Positions 37,191 through 46,026 of a stretch of 64,000 nucleotides of DNA are shown here, in pieces. Made by a program: the position numbers and the translations under genes. The stretch is taken from positions 1-64,000 of the forward strand of contig JALNYZ010000002.1 of NCBI GenBank assembly GCA_023229575.1, read 5' to 3'. Under the pieces are notes generated by a model. The model was not told where the DNA came from, did not search any database, and saw only the letters and a list, made by a program, of their open reading frames with translations. Within the stretch, counting starts at the first letter, position 1. Every line of letters starts with the position of its first letter. The DNA comes from Prolixibacteraceae bacterium (GTDB lineage: Bacteria > Bacteroidota > Bacteroidia > Bacteroidales > Prolixibacteraceae).

Positions 37191-38123
37191 ATGGCACGAA
37201 AATTAAGCATGCTTGCACCGGAATGGTGGGATTTTACAACATTGGAGGATGATTTGCTCAATGATGTTGCCAAACTCTCGGCGAACGACCTTCTTCAGCT
37301 ATCGAGAGATGGGTTTAAAGTGTTTATTTTTGATACACTGGAGGAATTTTACCTTGCCGAAGCGCTCGAATACATTACGGCCTGGCAGCAATCCACAGCC
37401 GACAGGCCTGTGGGGATATGCGGACCAATTGGCCCGACAGAACAATTGCCTCTGGTTGCAAGAATGGTCAACGAGTTAAAAATCAATCTTTCCAATTCAC
37501 ATTTCTGGGGGATGGATGAGTGGGTTGTCGATGGCAAGGAACTGGATGCATCACATCCGTTGTCATTTGAAAAAGCCGATCGTGATCTATGTTTTAACCG
37601 TATCGACAGTAAATTGAAAATGCCGGATTATAACCTGCATTTTCCCAAAGCCGATACCAGCGGGTATATAAATAGTTGGGATAGCGGTGCCCGTTGTGCG
37701 GTGATGCAGGGCGGTCAGGGAGAGACCAAACACTGGGCTTTCAATGATCCGTTTAAAAGAGAAGGATTGTACAAGGATGTTCCGCCAACACCTGAGGAGT
37801 ACAGAAAACTTACCGCACGCGTAGTTGATCTGCATCCGGTCACCTGTATCCAAAATGCCCGAACGAGTGGGGGAGGTGTGGTGACAGGCATACCACGGCA
37901 GGCGCTCACTGTTGGACCTGTGCAAACCTGGAAGTCAGATAAAGTATCAATTTGGCATGCCGGTGTACACGACAATTCTTTTGGTCAAAGGTTAACAGCT
38001 TTCATGATTGGCAAGAAGATCATGGATAGTTCGGTGCCAATGTCTTTGCTAGCCGGTCATCCCAATGTACAGTTCAACTATTTCAGAGGGGGAATCGGTG
38101 TCTGTGACACGGAGATGCATTGA
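37191..38123 (+). CDS. Glucosamine-6-phosphate deaminase-like (NagB family)
   Basis: A 310-residue protein of the NagB/RpiA fold. [14 protein letters not shown] replaces the sugar-phosphate loop found early in Nag[21 protein letters not shown] with [14 protein letters not shown] is the classical active-site block with the acid-base Asp and Glu. [17 protein letters not shown] corresponds to the G-x-D-GHIAFNEP region of NagB, but with GQGETKHW in place of Gx[21 protein letters not shown] is the allosteric/lysine region. The altered loop suggests a divergent substrate, perhaps an unusual amino sugar. Last gene of the three-gene set. Confidence 0.83.
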   Translation: MARKLSMLAPEWWDFTTLEDDLLNDVAKLSANDLLQLSRDGFKVFIFDTLEEFYLAEALEYITAWQQSTADRPVGICGPIGPTEQLPLVARMVNELKINLSNSHFWGMDEWVVDGKELDASHPLSFEKADRDLCFNRIDSKLKMPDYNLHFPKADTSGYINSWDSGARCAVMQGGQGETKHWAFNDPFKREGLYKDVPPTPEEYRKLTARVVDLHPVTCIQNARTSGGGVVTGIPRQALTVGPVQTWKSDKVSIWHAGVHDNSFGQRLTAFMIGKKIMDSSVPMSLLAGHPNVQFNYFRGGIGVCDTEMH

Positions 38124-38183
38124 TTATCTTCATCTAATTATGTCATTGTCCACGCTTAACTCTCAAGTACCAACTTTCCACTG

Positions 38184-38339
38184 TTATTTTTGAACTTTCA
38201 TCCAAACGTTCATCTCCCCTGCGCCCCTGTTTGCCCAGGAGTAGTAGGGGATAGCAGTAATGGATTGTTTACCGTTTCCAGTATTCATGCTTTCGTCTGA
38301 CCCGGTTGTTTTGATGACAGTAATGCCATTCAAAAGATT
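38184..38339 (-). pseudogene. C-terminal remnant of a GH127-like hydrolase
   Basis: The minus-strand frame reads NLLNGITVIKTTG and then SITAIPYYSWANRGAGEMNV followed by WMKVQK and a stop at 38184. The IPYYSWANRGxGEMxVW block is the usual C-terminus of GH127 (DUF1680) beta-L-arabinofuranosidases. All upstream coding sequence is gone: the frame runs into a 33-bp repeat at 38341. So this is about 51 residues of a roughly 650-residue enzyme. Confidence 0.6.
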
Positions 38340-38340
38340 G

Positions 38341-38436
38341 GGAATAAAACCAAGTGAGTTCAAATTGATCCTTGTTGATCCTGTGCGGCCAAAGCGTCTT
38401 CGTGGAATAAAACCAAGTGAGTTCAAATTGATCCTT
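38341..38436. repeat. Two identical 33-bp direct repeats
   Basis: GGAATAAAACCAAGTGAGTT plus thirteen more identical bases occurs at 38341-38373 and 38404-38436, separated by 30 bases. The size and spacing mimic one CRISPR unit, but there are only two copies and no cas genes. It abuts the broken end of the GH127 remnant and may mark a recombination site. Confidence 0.75.
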
Positions 38437-38539
38437 TTCGAACGTCTTTGTTGTTGTTTTTTTGGGCGTAGCAAGTTAAAATGGATAAAAAATCAGTAGT
38501 TTTATCCCCCGAATCGTTTTATTTAACTACTACTACAAA

Positions 38540-40780
38540 ATGAGAAAGCTATTTTATCTTCTGACAATTGTTGGAGGCCTGTTTTTGTGCTCCTTTTCAC
38601 CTGCAAAGGAGACCAAAGAAAAACAACCCATTTACAAGGATACTCCGTTTCTTGAGGAGTATAGCGTCAAGTTTTATGCCAAATCCGATACCATTCATCT
38701 GCTAAAGGTGGGGTGTGACAGGAATGGCGATATTAAAATTTTGACTTCGTCCGGACTTTACAAGCCCTACGGAGGGGAATTTCAGTTTGCCGGAACATTG
38801 GAGAAGGATCAATCCTACCGGCCCATGGCAAAGAAGAAATTGACCGATTTGATGATTCACAGGGATCAGTTTGTTTACCTGGATAATCTGGCCGTTTTAA
38901 GCAATAGCTGGGCCGGGAAACTGTTTTCGAGGCATTTACAGCCAGATGCCACTCAGTTTGAAGCTGGCGACGACTTTAATTTCCTGGTTTCAAACGGGAA
39001 AGAGATTCGGTTGGTCAAAGATTCAAAAGTAGAATGGACAGGTAACTTTCCGGGCACAAAGGTCCTTTCCATTAGGTTTGACTCATCCCGCAATCTTTAC
39101 TGGCTGCTGGGAGTCAATGAACTATGTACCTTCAATCCGCAGATCAAGGAACTGAAGAGTGTTTTTAAAGCATCAAACCTAACTTGTTTTGACCTGACAT
39201 CCAATAAAAAGAGCTTATTTATAGGTACGGGCAATGGATACCTTAAGTTTGACCCCACCACTTTGAAGCAAATCGGTGACATCGTCCAAAGAGTTCCTTC
39301 CACCAACATTACCGCATTAAAGGAGGTAAACGGCCAGATGTGGTTTGGAACAACAGAAGGCGCATTTGAACTAAGATCCGATGGAAAATACAATTTTTAC
39401 AATGGCGAAAGATGGTTACCAAGCAACGTAGTCGTTGGTTTTGCCAAAGGCGAAGGCAATACGGTTCTGATCCTGACAGATAAAGGTTTGACTAAGATGG
39501 AATATAAAAAGTGGACTTTGGCAGATAAAGCAGAATTCTACGAAAAACAGGTCAGGTTGAGGCACATCAGAAATGGATTTAACTCCTCTTTCGATGGCAT
39601 GGAAAAGGGAAATCTGGCAAGCGGCAGGCTGGTAGATTCGGATAATGATGGTCTATGGACATCCATGTACCTTGCAAGTGAAGTATTCCGGTATGCCGTG
39701 AACAAGAGTGAAGATGCCCTTCAAAACTGCAGGGAATCCCTGGAAGCCATGGAGCGGCTTTATTCGATCAATGGTTTAAAAGGCTTTCCGTCCCGATCTT
39801 TCGAGCGCAGCGGTTGGAAGAAACATCTTTCCGATCCCGAAAGATGGAAAAATGCTTCTGATCCTGAATGGGACTGGAAAGCCACTACAAGCAGTGACGA
39901 GGCAATCGGTCACATTTTTGTATTGGGTGCGATGGCTGAGCTGATTTGTGATCCTGACCTGACAAAACGTTCGGTTCACCTGATCGATATTCTCATGACG
40001 CACATTGTTGAGCACGATATGTACCTGATAGATTTCGACGGAAAACCAACCCTTTGGGGCAAATGGAATCCCGATTATGTGAATGCAAGGCCAAAGAATG
40101 TAGGCGACCGCAAAATCAATTCGTCCAACATCATCGCGATGCTTCAAACAGGTTATCACTTTACCCACAAGGAGATCTTCAGGCAAAAAGCATTCGATTT
40201 GATGAATAATTACGGCTATTTTGAAAATTTGATGCAAAAAATGGCCAATATTGGCAAAGCAGATACAGGAGCGGATCAATTGAGTAGGGAACTTTCTGAA
40301 GACTGGAACCATTCGGATGATGAGATGTATTTTTGCGGATACTGGGGTTTGTACCGTTATGCTTTCAATGACACCCTTAAATCAAATTTTAAGGCTTCAA
40401 TCCTGGACCATTGGCAGATTGAACGGCCCGAAAAGGAAGGAGCCTGGAATATCTTTACGGCCCTGACGGGAACGGCCAATTTTGATCTGAATGAAGCTGC
40501 ATGGTGGTTGAAAAATTACCCGATGGATATGATTGAATGGGTAATCATCAACAGCAACAGGAAAGACATTGATAAAATAGCGCCCAATTTCAGAAATCAA
40601 ACGACCAGAGAGGTTCTACCGCCTCAGGAAAGACCTATTCACCGTCACAACGGAAATATGTTCAGTCTGGACCGTACCCATGGCAATGGTAATGCAGAAA
40701 GCAGTGCAGGGGATATCTGGTTGTTGCCTTACTGGATGGGAAGATATTTGGGGGTGATTAGTGCACCGGTGAAGAATTAA
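38540..40780 (+). CDS. Secreted propeller plus helical-barrel protein, paralogue
   Basis: A 746-residue paralogue of the protein at 24892. A signal peptide (MRKLFYLLTIVGGLFLCSFS) is followed by propeller-like repeats (SLFIGTGNGYLKFDP, QMWFGTTEGAFELRSDGKYN) over about residues 50-330. The conserved C-terminal half follows: DNDGLWTSMYLASEVFRYAV, LKGFPSRSFERSGW, PEWDWKATTSSDEAIGHIF, LWGKWNPDYVN, EDWNHSDDEMYFCGYWGLY and IHRHNGNMFSLDR. Domain order matches its paralogue. The blocks rich in Asp, Glu and Trp suggest an active site in the helical barrel, but no known family was recognised. It lies upstream of the DUF1080 gene in the same direction. Confidence 0.8.
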   Translation: MRKLFYLLTIVGGLFLCSFSPAKETKEKQPIYKDTPFLEEYSVKFYAKSDTIHLLKVGCDRNGDIKILTSSGLYKPYGGEFQFAGTLEKDQSYRPMAKKKLTDLMIHRDQFVYLDNLAVLSNSWAGKLFSRHLQPDATQFEAGDDFNFLVSNGKEIRLVKDSKVEWTGNFPGTKVLSIRFDSSRNLYWLLGVNELCTFNPQIKELKSVFKASNLTCFDLTSNKKSLFIGTGNGYLKFDPTTLKQIGDIVQRVPSTNITALKEVNGQMWFGTTEGAFELRSDGKYNFYNGERWLPSNVVVGFAKGEGNTVLILTDKGLTKMEYKKWTLADKAEFYEKQVRLRHIRNGFNSSFDGMEKGNLASGRLVDSDNDGLWTSMYLASEVFRYAVNKSEDALQNCRESLEAMERLYSINGLKGFPSRSFERSGWKKHLSDPERWKNASDPEWDWKATTSSDEAIGHIFVLGAMAELICDPDLTKRSVHLIDILMTHIVEHDMYLIDFDGKPTLWGKWNPDYVNARPKNVGDRKINSSNIIAMLQTGYHFTHKEIFRQKAFDLMNNYGYFENLMQKMANIGKADTGADQLSRELSEDWNHSDDEMYFCGYWGLYRYAFNDTLKSNFKASILDHWQIERPEKEGAWNIFTALTGTANFDLNEAAWWLKNYPMDMIEWVIINSNRKDIDKIAPNFRNQTTREVLPPQERPIHRHNGNMFSLDRTHGNGNAESSAGDIWLLPYWMGRYLGVISAPVKN

Positions 40781-40889
40781 AGATTACAAATTACAAATGA
40801 ATTGGACTCCAGAGTATTGCTAATTGAGTCACATCCTAAGCTTTGCAATTGAATGGTATAATTTACTGAGAAACAAACACATACAGGCT

Positions 40890-41606
40890 ATGAAAAAAAT
40901 TTTCGCTGTTTTGATATTTGCATTTCTGTCAGGTTATGCTGTTCAAATGCAAGGTCAGGGAGCCATCAATACCCTGACAAAAAAGGAGTTCAAACAGGGC
41001 TGGAAGCTTTTGTTTGATGGTCTGAACCCATCCCAGTGGCGCAGCGCCAACAAAACTGATTTTCCGGCAAAGGGTTGGCAGATCAAGGAGGGTTGCATGG
41101 TCTCCGGTGGTGGTGGAAACCTCGTATCGAAGGAGGAATATGGCAATTTTGAACTGAGTTGGGATTGGAAGATGATCGATACTGGCGGCAACAGCGGCGT
41201 CAAATATTTCGTTAAGGAGGCCAAAAATGATGCCCTTGGAATTGAGTACCAGATGTTGGATGACACAGGGCATCCCTGGATGAAGGATGGCAGGATGCAT
41301 CTAAATGATTTCCATACTGTCGGAGCCATCTATGAATTGTATCCAACCGCTGCCAACAAAGTAACAAAACCGGTGGGAGAGTGGAATACCAGCCGTATTC
41401 TCTGTTTAGGCAAGCATATCGAGCATTGGTTGAATGGGATTAAAGTCGCGGAGTGCGAGCGAGGAAGCGTTGATTATAATGCACGTATTGCATCAAGTAA
41501 ATTCAAGGATATTCCAAATTTCGGAGTTCACGAAAAGGGATTGATCCTGTTGCAGGATCACGGTAGTGTGGTATGGTTCAGGAATATAAAGATCAGGAAA
41601 ATGTGA
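40890..41606 (+). CDS. Secreted DUF1080 (3-keto-disaccharide hydrolase-type) protein
   Basis: A 238-residue protein starting at 40890 with a signal peptide (MKKIFAVLIFAFLSGYAVQM). The longer frame from 40824 adds 22 non-signal residues. The jelly-roll domain has the family's GWKLLFDGLNPSQWRSAN, GGNLVSKEEYGNFELSWDWK, GNSGVKYFVKE, GIEYQMLDD and EWNTSRILCLGKHIEHWLNG. DUF1080 proteins have been reported to hydrolyse 3-keto-glycosides or bind glycans. Such enzymes often occur with Gfo/Idh oxidoreductases, and one lies 4.6 kb upstream at 35300. Confidence 0.88.
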   Translation: MKKIFAVLIFAFLSGYAVQMQGQGAINTLTKKEFKQGWKLLFDGLNPSQWRSANKTDFPAKGWQIKEGCMVSGGGGNLVSKEEYGNFELSWDWKMIDTGGNSGVKYFVKEAKNDALGIEYQMLDDTGHPWMKDGRMHLNDFHTVGAIYELYPTAANKVTKPVGEWNTSRILCLGKHIEHWLNGIKVAECERGSVDYNARIASSKFKDIPNFGVHEKGLILLQDHGSVVWFRNIKIRKM

Positions 41607-41688
41607 CCCTTCGACTTCGCTCAGGAACTTAGGGACAGAATGACGGAAAAAGCTCCGGTCCCTGAGCGAAGTCGAAGGGTCACATTTT
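41598..41688. terminator. Bidirectional 28-bp hairpin
   Basis: Positions 41598-41625 and 41661-41688 are exact reverse complements (AAAATGTGACCCTTCGACTT at the left end), with a 35-base loop. It overlaps the stop of the DUF1080 gene and lies just downstream of the convergent glutathione peroxidase gene. Flanking A and T runs make it suited to ending both transcripts. Its core also occurs in the dispersed repeats at 17730 and 42640. Confidence 0.75.
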
Positions 41689-41706
41689 CCAATTTTCACA
41701 TTTATT

Positions 41707-42249
41707 TCACTTTCCTTCAATCCATTTGATGATCTTCTCTTCATCAGGGAGTTCCTTTGGGAATGCAACATCTGCAAGCTGACCATTTTCGTTGATCAGG
41801 AATTTTTGAAAATTCCATTGAACAGGAGCATCAATGACTCCATTTTCGGCTTTGCTGGTCAACCATGAATAAAGGGGATCAATGTCAGCGCCTTTTACAG
41901 AAATCTTTGACATCATTGGAAAAGTTACGCCATAATTTTGGGTGCAGAAGGTCTTAATCTCTGAATTGGTGCCGGGTTCCTGTGATCCAAAATTATTGGC
42001 AGGAAATCCGATAATGACGAAATTCCGGTCTTTGTATTTTTCGTAAAGCTTTTCAAGCAGGGCATATTGAGGTGTCAACCCGCATTTGGAGGCTGTATTG
42101 ACCACCATTATTTTCTTACCCTTCAGCGAGGACAGGTCGAAATTCTGACCATCCAGCGTGGAGGCTTTAAAATTGTACAAAACCTTGTTCTGTGCGGACA
42201 AACCGGCTACTGAGAATACCATGGCAAGTGCGATAAATATCTTTTTCAT
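41707..42249 (-). CDS. Exported glutathione peroxidase-family protein
   Basis: A 180-residue thioredoxin-fold peroxidase with an N-terminal signal peptide (MKKIFIALAMVFSVAGLSAQ). NTASKCGLTPQYALLEKLYE contains the peroxidatic cysteine in place of selenocysteine. FVIIGFPANNFGSQEPGT has the conserved glutamine, and PVQWNFQKFLINENGQ the tryptophan of the active site. It reduces peroxides, likely with thioredoxin-type donors. Monocistronic and convergent to the DUF1080 gene. Confidence 0.93.
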   Translation of the reverse strand: MKKIFIALAMVFSVAGLSAQNKVLYNFKASTLDGQNFDLSSLKGKKIMVVNTASKCGLTPQYALLEKLYEKYKDRNFVIIGFPANNFGSQEPGTNSEIKTFCTQNYGVTFPMMSKISVKGADIDPLYSWLTSKAENGVIDAPVQWNFQKFLINENGQLADVAFPKELPDEEKIIKWIEGK

Positions 42250-42820
42250 GTTTAATCAATTTAAATTTGTAATAGTATCAATTTTATACGCTTAATCTGA
42301 AAAGTTGTTTCCATCTCTCAATTTTCATATTGTCCCACCATTCCGTCCGAAATTAACTTAGATGCATTTTTTTGCATGCTACCGCGGACGGTTTTCGATC
42401 ATTCATTCATATTCCCGGGATTCCGCAAGCTCCATCCCGGGCTGCAAAATTGGTCGTCCCTGACGGGACTACCGAATATCGCCGCTGATGCTTGGGTGGA
42501 TTTGCGAAGGTGCAACTTTGCCTTGCAAAACCAATAAAATAACATCTTCTGCTCTAAGGACTCTCAGGACATTTAGGACGCTCAAGATCCTCAAATGCTT
42601 TTCATCTTTTCCAATTTTCACATTCATTTCGTCCACCCTTCAGTGTTTCAATTCCCAACACCCCCTCGGCTTCGCTCGGGGACCCGAATCGCTTCCGCGT
42701 TGACCCTTCGACTTCGCTCAGGGACCGGTACTTTACTCGTCTCAGTCGTCCTAGTCTTACGAGTCTTCCACTCGTCTCATTTCCACATTTCCTTTGGTTG
42801 ATAACTTCTTCTTTCCTCCG
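42250..42820. repeat. Repeat-filled intergenic region
   Basis: This gap of about 570 bases contains an inverted copy of the repeat found at 17730-17940 (about 42640-42790, with CTCGGCTTCGCTCGGGGACC and CCCTTCGACTTCGCTCAGGG). It also contains shorter inverted motifs such as CCCGGGATTCCGC and CATCCCGGGCTGC near 42420-42445. Open frames through it are translations of the repeats. The GC content is higher than in the flanking intergenic DNA. Confidence 0.65.
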
Positions 42821-42851
42821 GTTGGGAACATCCATTTTTCTCTTATTTTTG
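42821..42851 (+). promoter_or_regulatory. Probable dnaX promoter
   Basis: GTTG (42821-42824) and TATTTTTG (42844-42851) are separated by 19 bases, matching the Bacteroidota -33 TTTG and -7 TAnnTTTG elements and spacing. It lies 24 bases before the chosen dnaX ATG and supports the start at 42876. Confidence 0.5.
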
Positions 42852-42875
42852 GAGTTCGTTAAGAGAATAGATTGC

Positions 42876-44000
42876 ATGGAACATTACATCGTATCAGCCA
42901 GAAAATATCGTCCGGATACCTTCACATCAGTTGTGGGCCAGCCATCCATTACCTCTACGCTGAAGAATGCAATCAAGAGCAATCACCTGGCACATGCCTA
43001 TCTGTTTTGTGGTCCCAGGGGTGTTGGAAAGACGACCTCTGCCCGGATTTTTGCCAAAACAATCAACTGCCTGAATCTTACAGAAGATACTGAGCCTTGC
43101 CAACAGTGCGAATCATGCATCTCTTTTGGTGAAAACCGCTCTTACAACATTCATGAACTCGATGCTGCCTCCAATAATTCAGTTGAAGACATTCGTTCCC
43201 TGGTAGATAAAGTGAGGATACCTCCTCAAATCGGGAAGTACAGTGTCTACATCATCGACGAAGTTCATATGCTCTCCTCGCAGGCTTTTAATGCATTTCT
43301 GAAAACACTTGAAGAACCGCCCGCACATGCCATTTTTATCCTGGCGACCACCGAAAAGCAGAAAATTATCCCAACCATTCTCTCCCGGTGCCAGATCTAT
43401 GATTTTAACCGGATCAGTATCGCCGACATTGAGAGACATTTGCAGGAGGTGGCCGGAAAAGAGAAGGTGACGATCGAGGCTGAGGCGCTGAACGTCATTG
43501 CCCAAAAAGCCGATGGCGCGATGCGTGATGCACTATCGATCTTCGATCAGATTGTTAGCTTCTGTGGAGACAACGTCACTTACCAGGAAACGATTGCCAA
43601 TCTGAACGTGCTCGACTACGATTATTACTTCAAATTGACAGAAGGCTTTATCGAGGGGGATATTTCCGGCAATCTGATGGTATTCAATGAGATTTTGTCC
43701 AAGGGATTCAATGCCCATCATTTTATTGTTGGCTTGTCCCAGCACTTCCGGGACCTGCTTATCAGCCGCGATACGGTCACACTGCCATTGCTTGAAGTAG
43801 GAGGGGAGATCAGGGAGCGATACAGAAAGCAGGCCTTACAATGTTCAGAAGACTTTTTGACCGCAGCTTTGATCCTTGCCTCTGATTGCGATATCCAATA
43901 CAAAAACTCTTCAAACCAACGTTTTCTGGTTGAATTGACCCTGATCAGAAGTTCCCAGCTATTAGAGCAATTAAAAAAAAAACAGTTGACGAATCAATAG
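42876..44000 (+). CDS. dnaX: DNA polymerase III subunit gamma (dnaX zero frame)
   Basis: 374 residues in the zero frame: the clamp-loader ATPase part of DnaX. The ATG at 42876 opens with MEHYIVSARKYRPDTFTSVV, the standard start; an in-frame ATG at 42798 lies upstream of the promoter. AYLFCGPRGVGKTTSARIFA is Walker A. CLNLTEDTEPCQQCESC is the zinc site, SVYIIDEVHMLS is Walker B and ILSRCQIYDF is the SRC arginine-finger motif. The frame stops 15 bases after a run of ten A (43973-43982), at the end of domain III. The missing tau tail lies in the -1 frame (43982-44656). So the zero frame makes a gamma-like protein and slippage would give a 593-residue tau. A sequencing error in the homopolymer is the alternative. 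Confidence 0.92.
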   Translation: MEHYIVSARKYRPDTFTSVVGQPSITSTLKNAIKSNHLAHAYLFCGPRGVGKTTSARIFAKTINCLNLTEDTEPCQQCESCISFGENRSYNIHELDAASNNSVEDIRSLVDKVRIPPQIGKYSVYIIDEVHMLSSQAFNAFLKTLEEPPAHAIFILATTEKQKIIPTILSRCQIYDFNRISIADIERHLQEVAGKEKVTIEAEALNVIAQKADGAMRDALSIFDQIVSFCGDNVTYQETIANLNVLDYDYYFKLTEGFIEGDISGNLMVFNEILSKGFNAHHFIVGLSQHFRDLLISRDTVTLPLLEVGGEIRERYRKQALQCSEDFLTAALILASDCDIQYKNSSNQRFLVELTLIRSSQLLEQLKKKQLTNQ

Positions 44001-44017
44001 CCTGTCCCTACCTATTG
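43971..44017 (+). promoter_or_regulatory. A10 slippery site and hairpin in dnaX
   Basis: Codons TTA AAA AAA AAA CAG include ten consecutive A (43973-43982). A -1 shift (or one extra A in the transcript) joins the gamma frame to the tau frame. A 6-bp hairpin CAATAG/CTATTG (43995-44000 and 44012-44017) starts 12 bases downstream and includes the zero-frame stop. dnaX slippage at A-runs is well known in E. coli (ribosomal) and Thermus (transcriptional). Confidence 0.6.
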
Positions 44018-44656
44018 CCTCTTTTTGATTCTCCTATTGTTGCAAAGATCCCGGCAAAGGAGACGCTACCCCCTGTTAAATCGGTAGAGTCATTAAAAAC
44101 CAGGGAAATAGCTCCTCAGGTTTTAAACCAGCCTACTGGCTTACCCTCGTTCAAGGAACCAAAAAACAGATACAAGCACACCGATAATCTTTCAACCCCA
44201 TCAATTTCCGGAATGCTCAATGGTGGTAGGCTATCTGCTGTACCGGAGTCAGATAAGGATGGACTGAAAACTAGGCCAGATCCCAAAGAGCAATACTTCG
44301 ATGCATCCCAGCTTATTGAGGCATGGAAAACATTTGCAGATAGCGTGGAGGCAGCACAGTTAAGATCGGCCCTTTCAGTCAGGGACCCTAACATCACCGA
44401 GGATTACAATATTGTTTACAATCTTGATAATGAGCTTCAGCGCCAACGAATTACATTGGATTTGAAACCCAAGTTGCTGGCGTATTTGCATACTGCCTTG
44501 CATAATGAGAAAATCACAGTTGAATTCAATGTAAAAGAAAACCTGGAGGAAATCCGGAACAGGCCATACACCAACCAGGAGAAGTTCAATGTATTGGCCG
44601 CCAAGTATCCTCTGCTTGGCAGTATGAAACAAAAATTCGGACTTGATTTTGATTAA
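43982..44656 (+). CDS. dnaX: DnaX tau-specific C-terminal part (-1 frame)
   Basis: 224 residues reached by a -1 shift at the A-run; it has no start codon of its own near its beginning. The first part is a flexible, proline- and charge-rich linker (SPIVAKIPAKETLPPVK). The last 120 residues form the folded tail: LIEAWKTFADSVEAAQLRSA, NIVYNLDNELQRQRITLDLK and the final LLGSMKQKFGLDFD, like the C-terminus of Bacteroidota DnaX. Tau uses this part to hold the polymerase core. It is intact and conserved in style, which argues that it is still translated. Confidence 0.75.
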   Translation, partial: TVDESIACPYLLPLFDSPIVAKIPAKETLPPVKSVESLKTREIAPQVLNQPTGLPSFKEPKNRYKHTDNLSTPSISGMLNGGRLSAVPESDKDGLKTRPDPKEQYFDASQLIEAWKTFADSVEAAQLRSALSVRDPNITEDYNIVYNLDNELQRQRITLDLKPKLLAYLHTALHNEKITVEFNVKENLEEIRNRPYTNQEKFNVLAAKYPLLGSMKQKFGLDFD

Positions 44657-44690
44657 GATTTCCAAAATGGTGTTTTTTGAAGATGATAAC

Positions 44691-44721
44691 CTTGTTACTC
44701 AACCATAATTTTGTACTTTTA
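44691..44721 (+). promoter_or_regulatory. Possible icd promoter
   Basis: CTTG (44691-44694) and TACTTTTA (44714-44721) are spaced by 19 bases, close to the TTTG/TAnnTTTG pattern, 44 bases before the icd ATG. Confidence 0.38.
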
Positions 44722-44765
44722 GCCCTCCAAAATAGAAGGTAAAATCACTCAAATTAGAATAGCAA

Positions 44766-45992
44766 ATGCAGAAAATTAAAGTATTAAACCCTGTCGTAGA
44801 ACTTGATGGGGATGAGATGACCAGAATAATCTGGAAAATGATCAGAGAAAAACTGATTCTTCCTTTCGTTGATGTTGACATCAGATATTTCGATCTCGGA
44901 ATAGAATACCGGGACCAAACAGATGATCAGGTGACCATTGATGCAGCCAATGCCATCAAAAAATACAAAGTTGGCATCAAATGTGCCACTATCACCCCGG
45001 ATGAGGCTCGTGTCAAAGAATTTGGGCTTAAAAAAATGTGGAAATCACCCAATGGTACGATCCGTAATATTCTGGATGGAACCATTTTCCGTGAGCCGAT
45101 AGTAGTAGAAAACGTACCACGCCTGGTGCCACAGTGGACCGCCCCTATCATGATCGGACGTCATGCTTTTGGCGATCAATACAGGGCAACAGATATTGTG
45201 GTAGATCGCCCGGGGAAGCTGACACTCTGTTTTAAGGCTGACGATGGCTCGGAACAAGAGGTACACGATGTCTATCATTTTGATGGACCCGGGGTTGCCC
45301 TTGCCATGTACAACACCGAAGAGTCGATCCGCGGATTCGCACATAGCTGTTTCAAAATGGCTTTGACCAAGAAGTGGCCGCTCTATCTTTCGACAAAAAA
45401 TACAATTTTGAAGAGATACGATGGTTTTTTCAAGGATATCTTCGAAGAGATTTTCCTAAGCGATTACAAGGCAGATTTCGACAAAGCAGGCATCACCTAT
45501 GAACATCGATTGATTGATGACATGGTGGCATCGGCCTTGAAATGGAACGGCAATTTCATCTGGGCATGTAAAAACTATGATGGAGATGTTCAGTCAGATA
45601 CGGTTGCTCAAGGTTTTGGGTCCCTTGGCTTAATGACCTCCGTTTTGCTAACTCCTGATGGCGGTACAATGGAAGCGGAAGCCGCCCATGGAACTGTAAC
45701 CCGCCACTACCGTGAGCACCAAAAAGGCCGCCCTACTTCTACCAATCCGATCGCTTCCATTTTTGCCTGGACACGCGGACTCGATTTCAGGGGAAAACTG
45801 GACGGAAACCAGCCATTGCGCGATTTCGCAGCACTGCTCGAAAAAGTTTGCATCGATACGGTGGAGTCAGGTAAGATGACCAAAGATCTTGCCCTTTCCA
45901 TCTACGGCGATAAGCTAACAAGCGACAATTACCTTACCACTGAAAAATTCATGGATGCATTGGTTGAGGAGCTGAACAAGCGAATGGATTGA
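44766..45992 (+). CDS. icd: NADP-dependent isocitrate dehydrogenase
   Basis: A 408-residue homodimeric type II isocitrate dehydrogenase, the kind shared by eukaryotes and many Bacteroidota. It oxidises isocitrate to 2-oxoglutarate in the citric acid cycle, yielding [25 protein letters not shown] is the usual N-terminal helix. [20 protein letters not shown] binds isocitrate. [20 protein letters not shown] carries the metal aspartates, and [20 protein letters not shown] the NADP phosphate contacts. Length is typical. Preceded by its own promoter-like site and followed 34 bases later by ferritin. Confidence 0.96.
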   Translation: MQKIKVLNPVVELDGDEMTRIIWKMIREKLILPFVDVDIRYFDLGIEYRDQTDDQVTIDAANAIKKYKVGIKCATITPDEARVKEFGLKKMWKSPNGTIRNILDGTIFREPIVVENVPRLVPQWTAPIMIGRHAFGDQYRATDIVVDRPGKLTLCFKADDGSEQEVHDVYHFDGPGVALAMYNTEESIRGFAHSCFKMALTKKWPLYLSTKNTILKRYDGFFKDIFEEIFLSDYKADFDKAGITYEHRLIDDMVASALKWNGNFIWACKNYDGDVQSDTVAQGFGSLGLMTSVLLTPDGGTMEAEAAHGTVTRHYREHQKGRPTSTNPIASIFAWTRGLDFRGKLDGNQPLRDFAALLEKVCIDTVESGKMTKDLALSIYGDKLTSDNYLTTEKFMDALVEELNKRMD

Positions 45993-46026
45993 ACTGTTTG
46001 TTGAACAATAATTTAAAATTTGAGTC

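Noticed and set aside
38341..38436. CRISPR array
   Set aside because: Only two repeats, no cas genes, and the repeat abuts a gene remnant; called a plain repeat.
41493..41786. Minus-strand 97-residue frame between DUF1080 and glutathione peroxidase
   Set aside because: It translates the hairpin repeat and parts of both flanking genes.
42488..42877. Small open frames in the gap before dnaX
   Set aside because: They are translations of the dispersed repeat, on both strands, without protein features.
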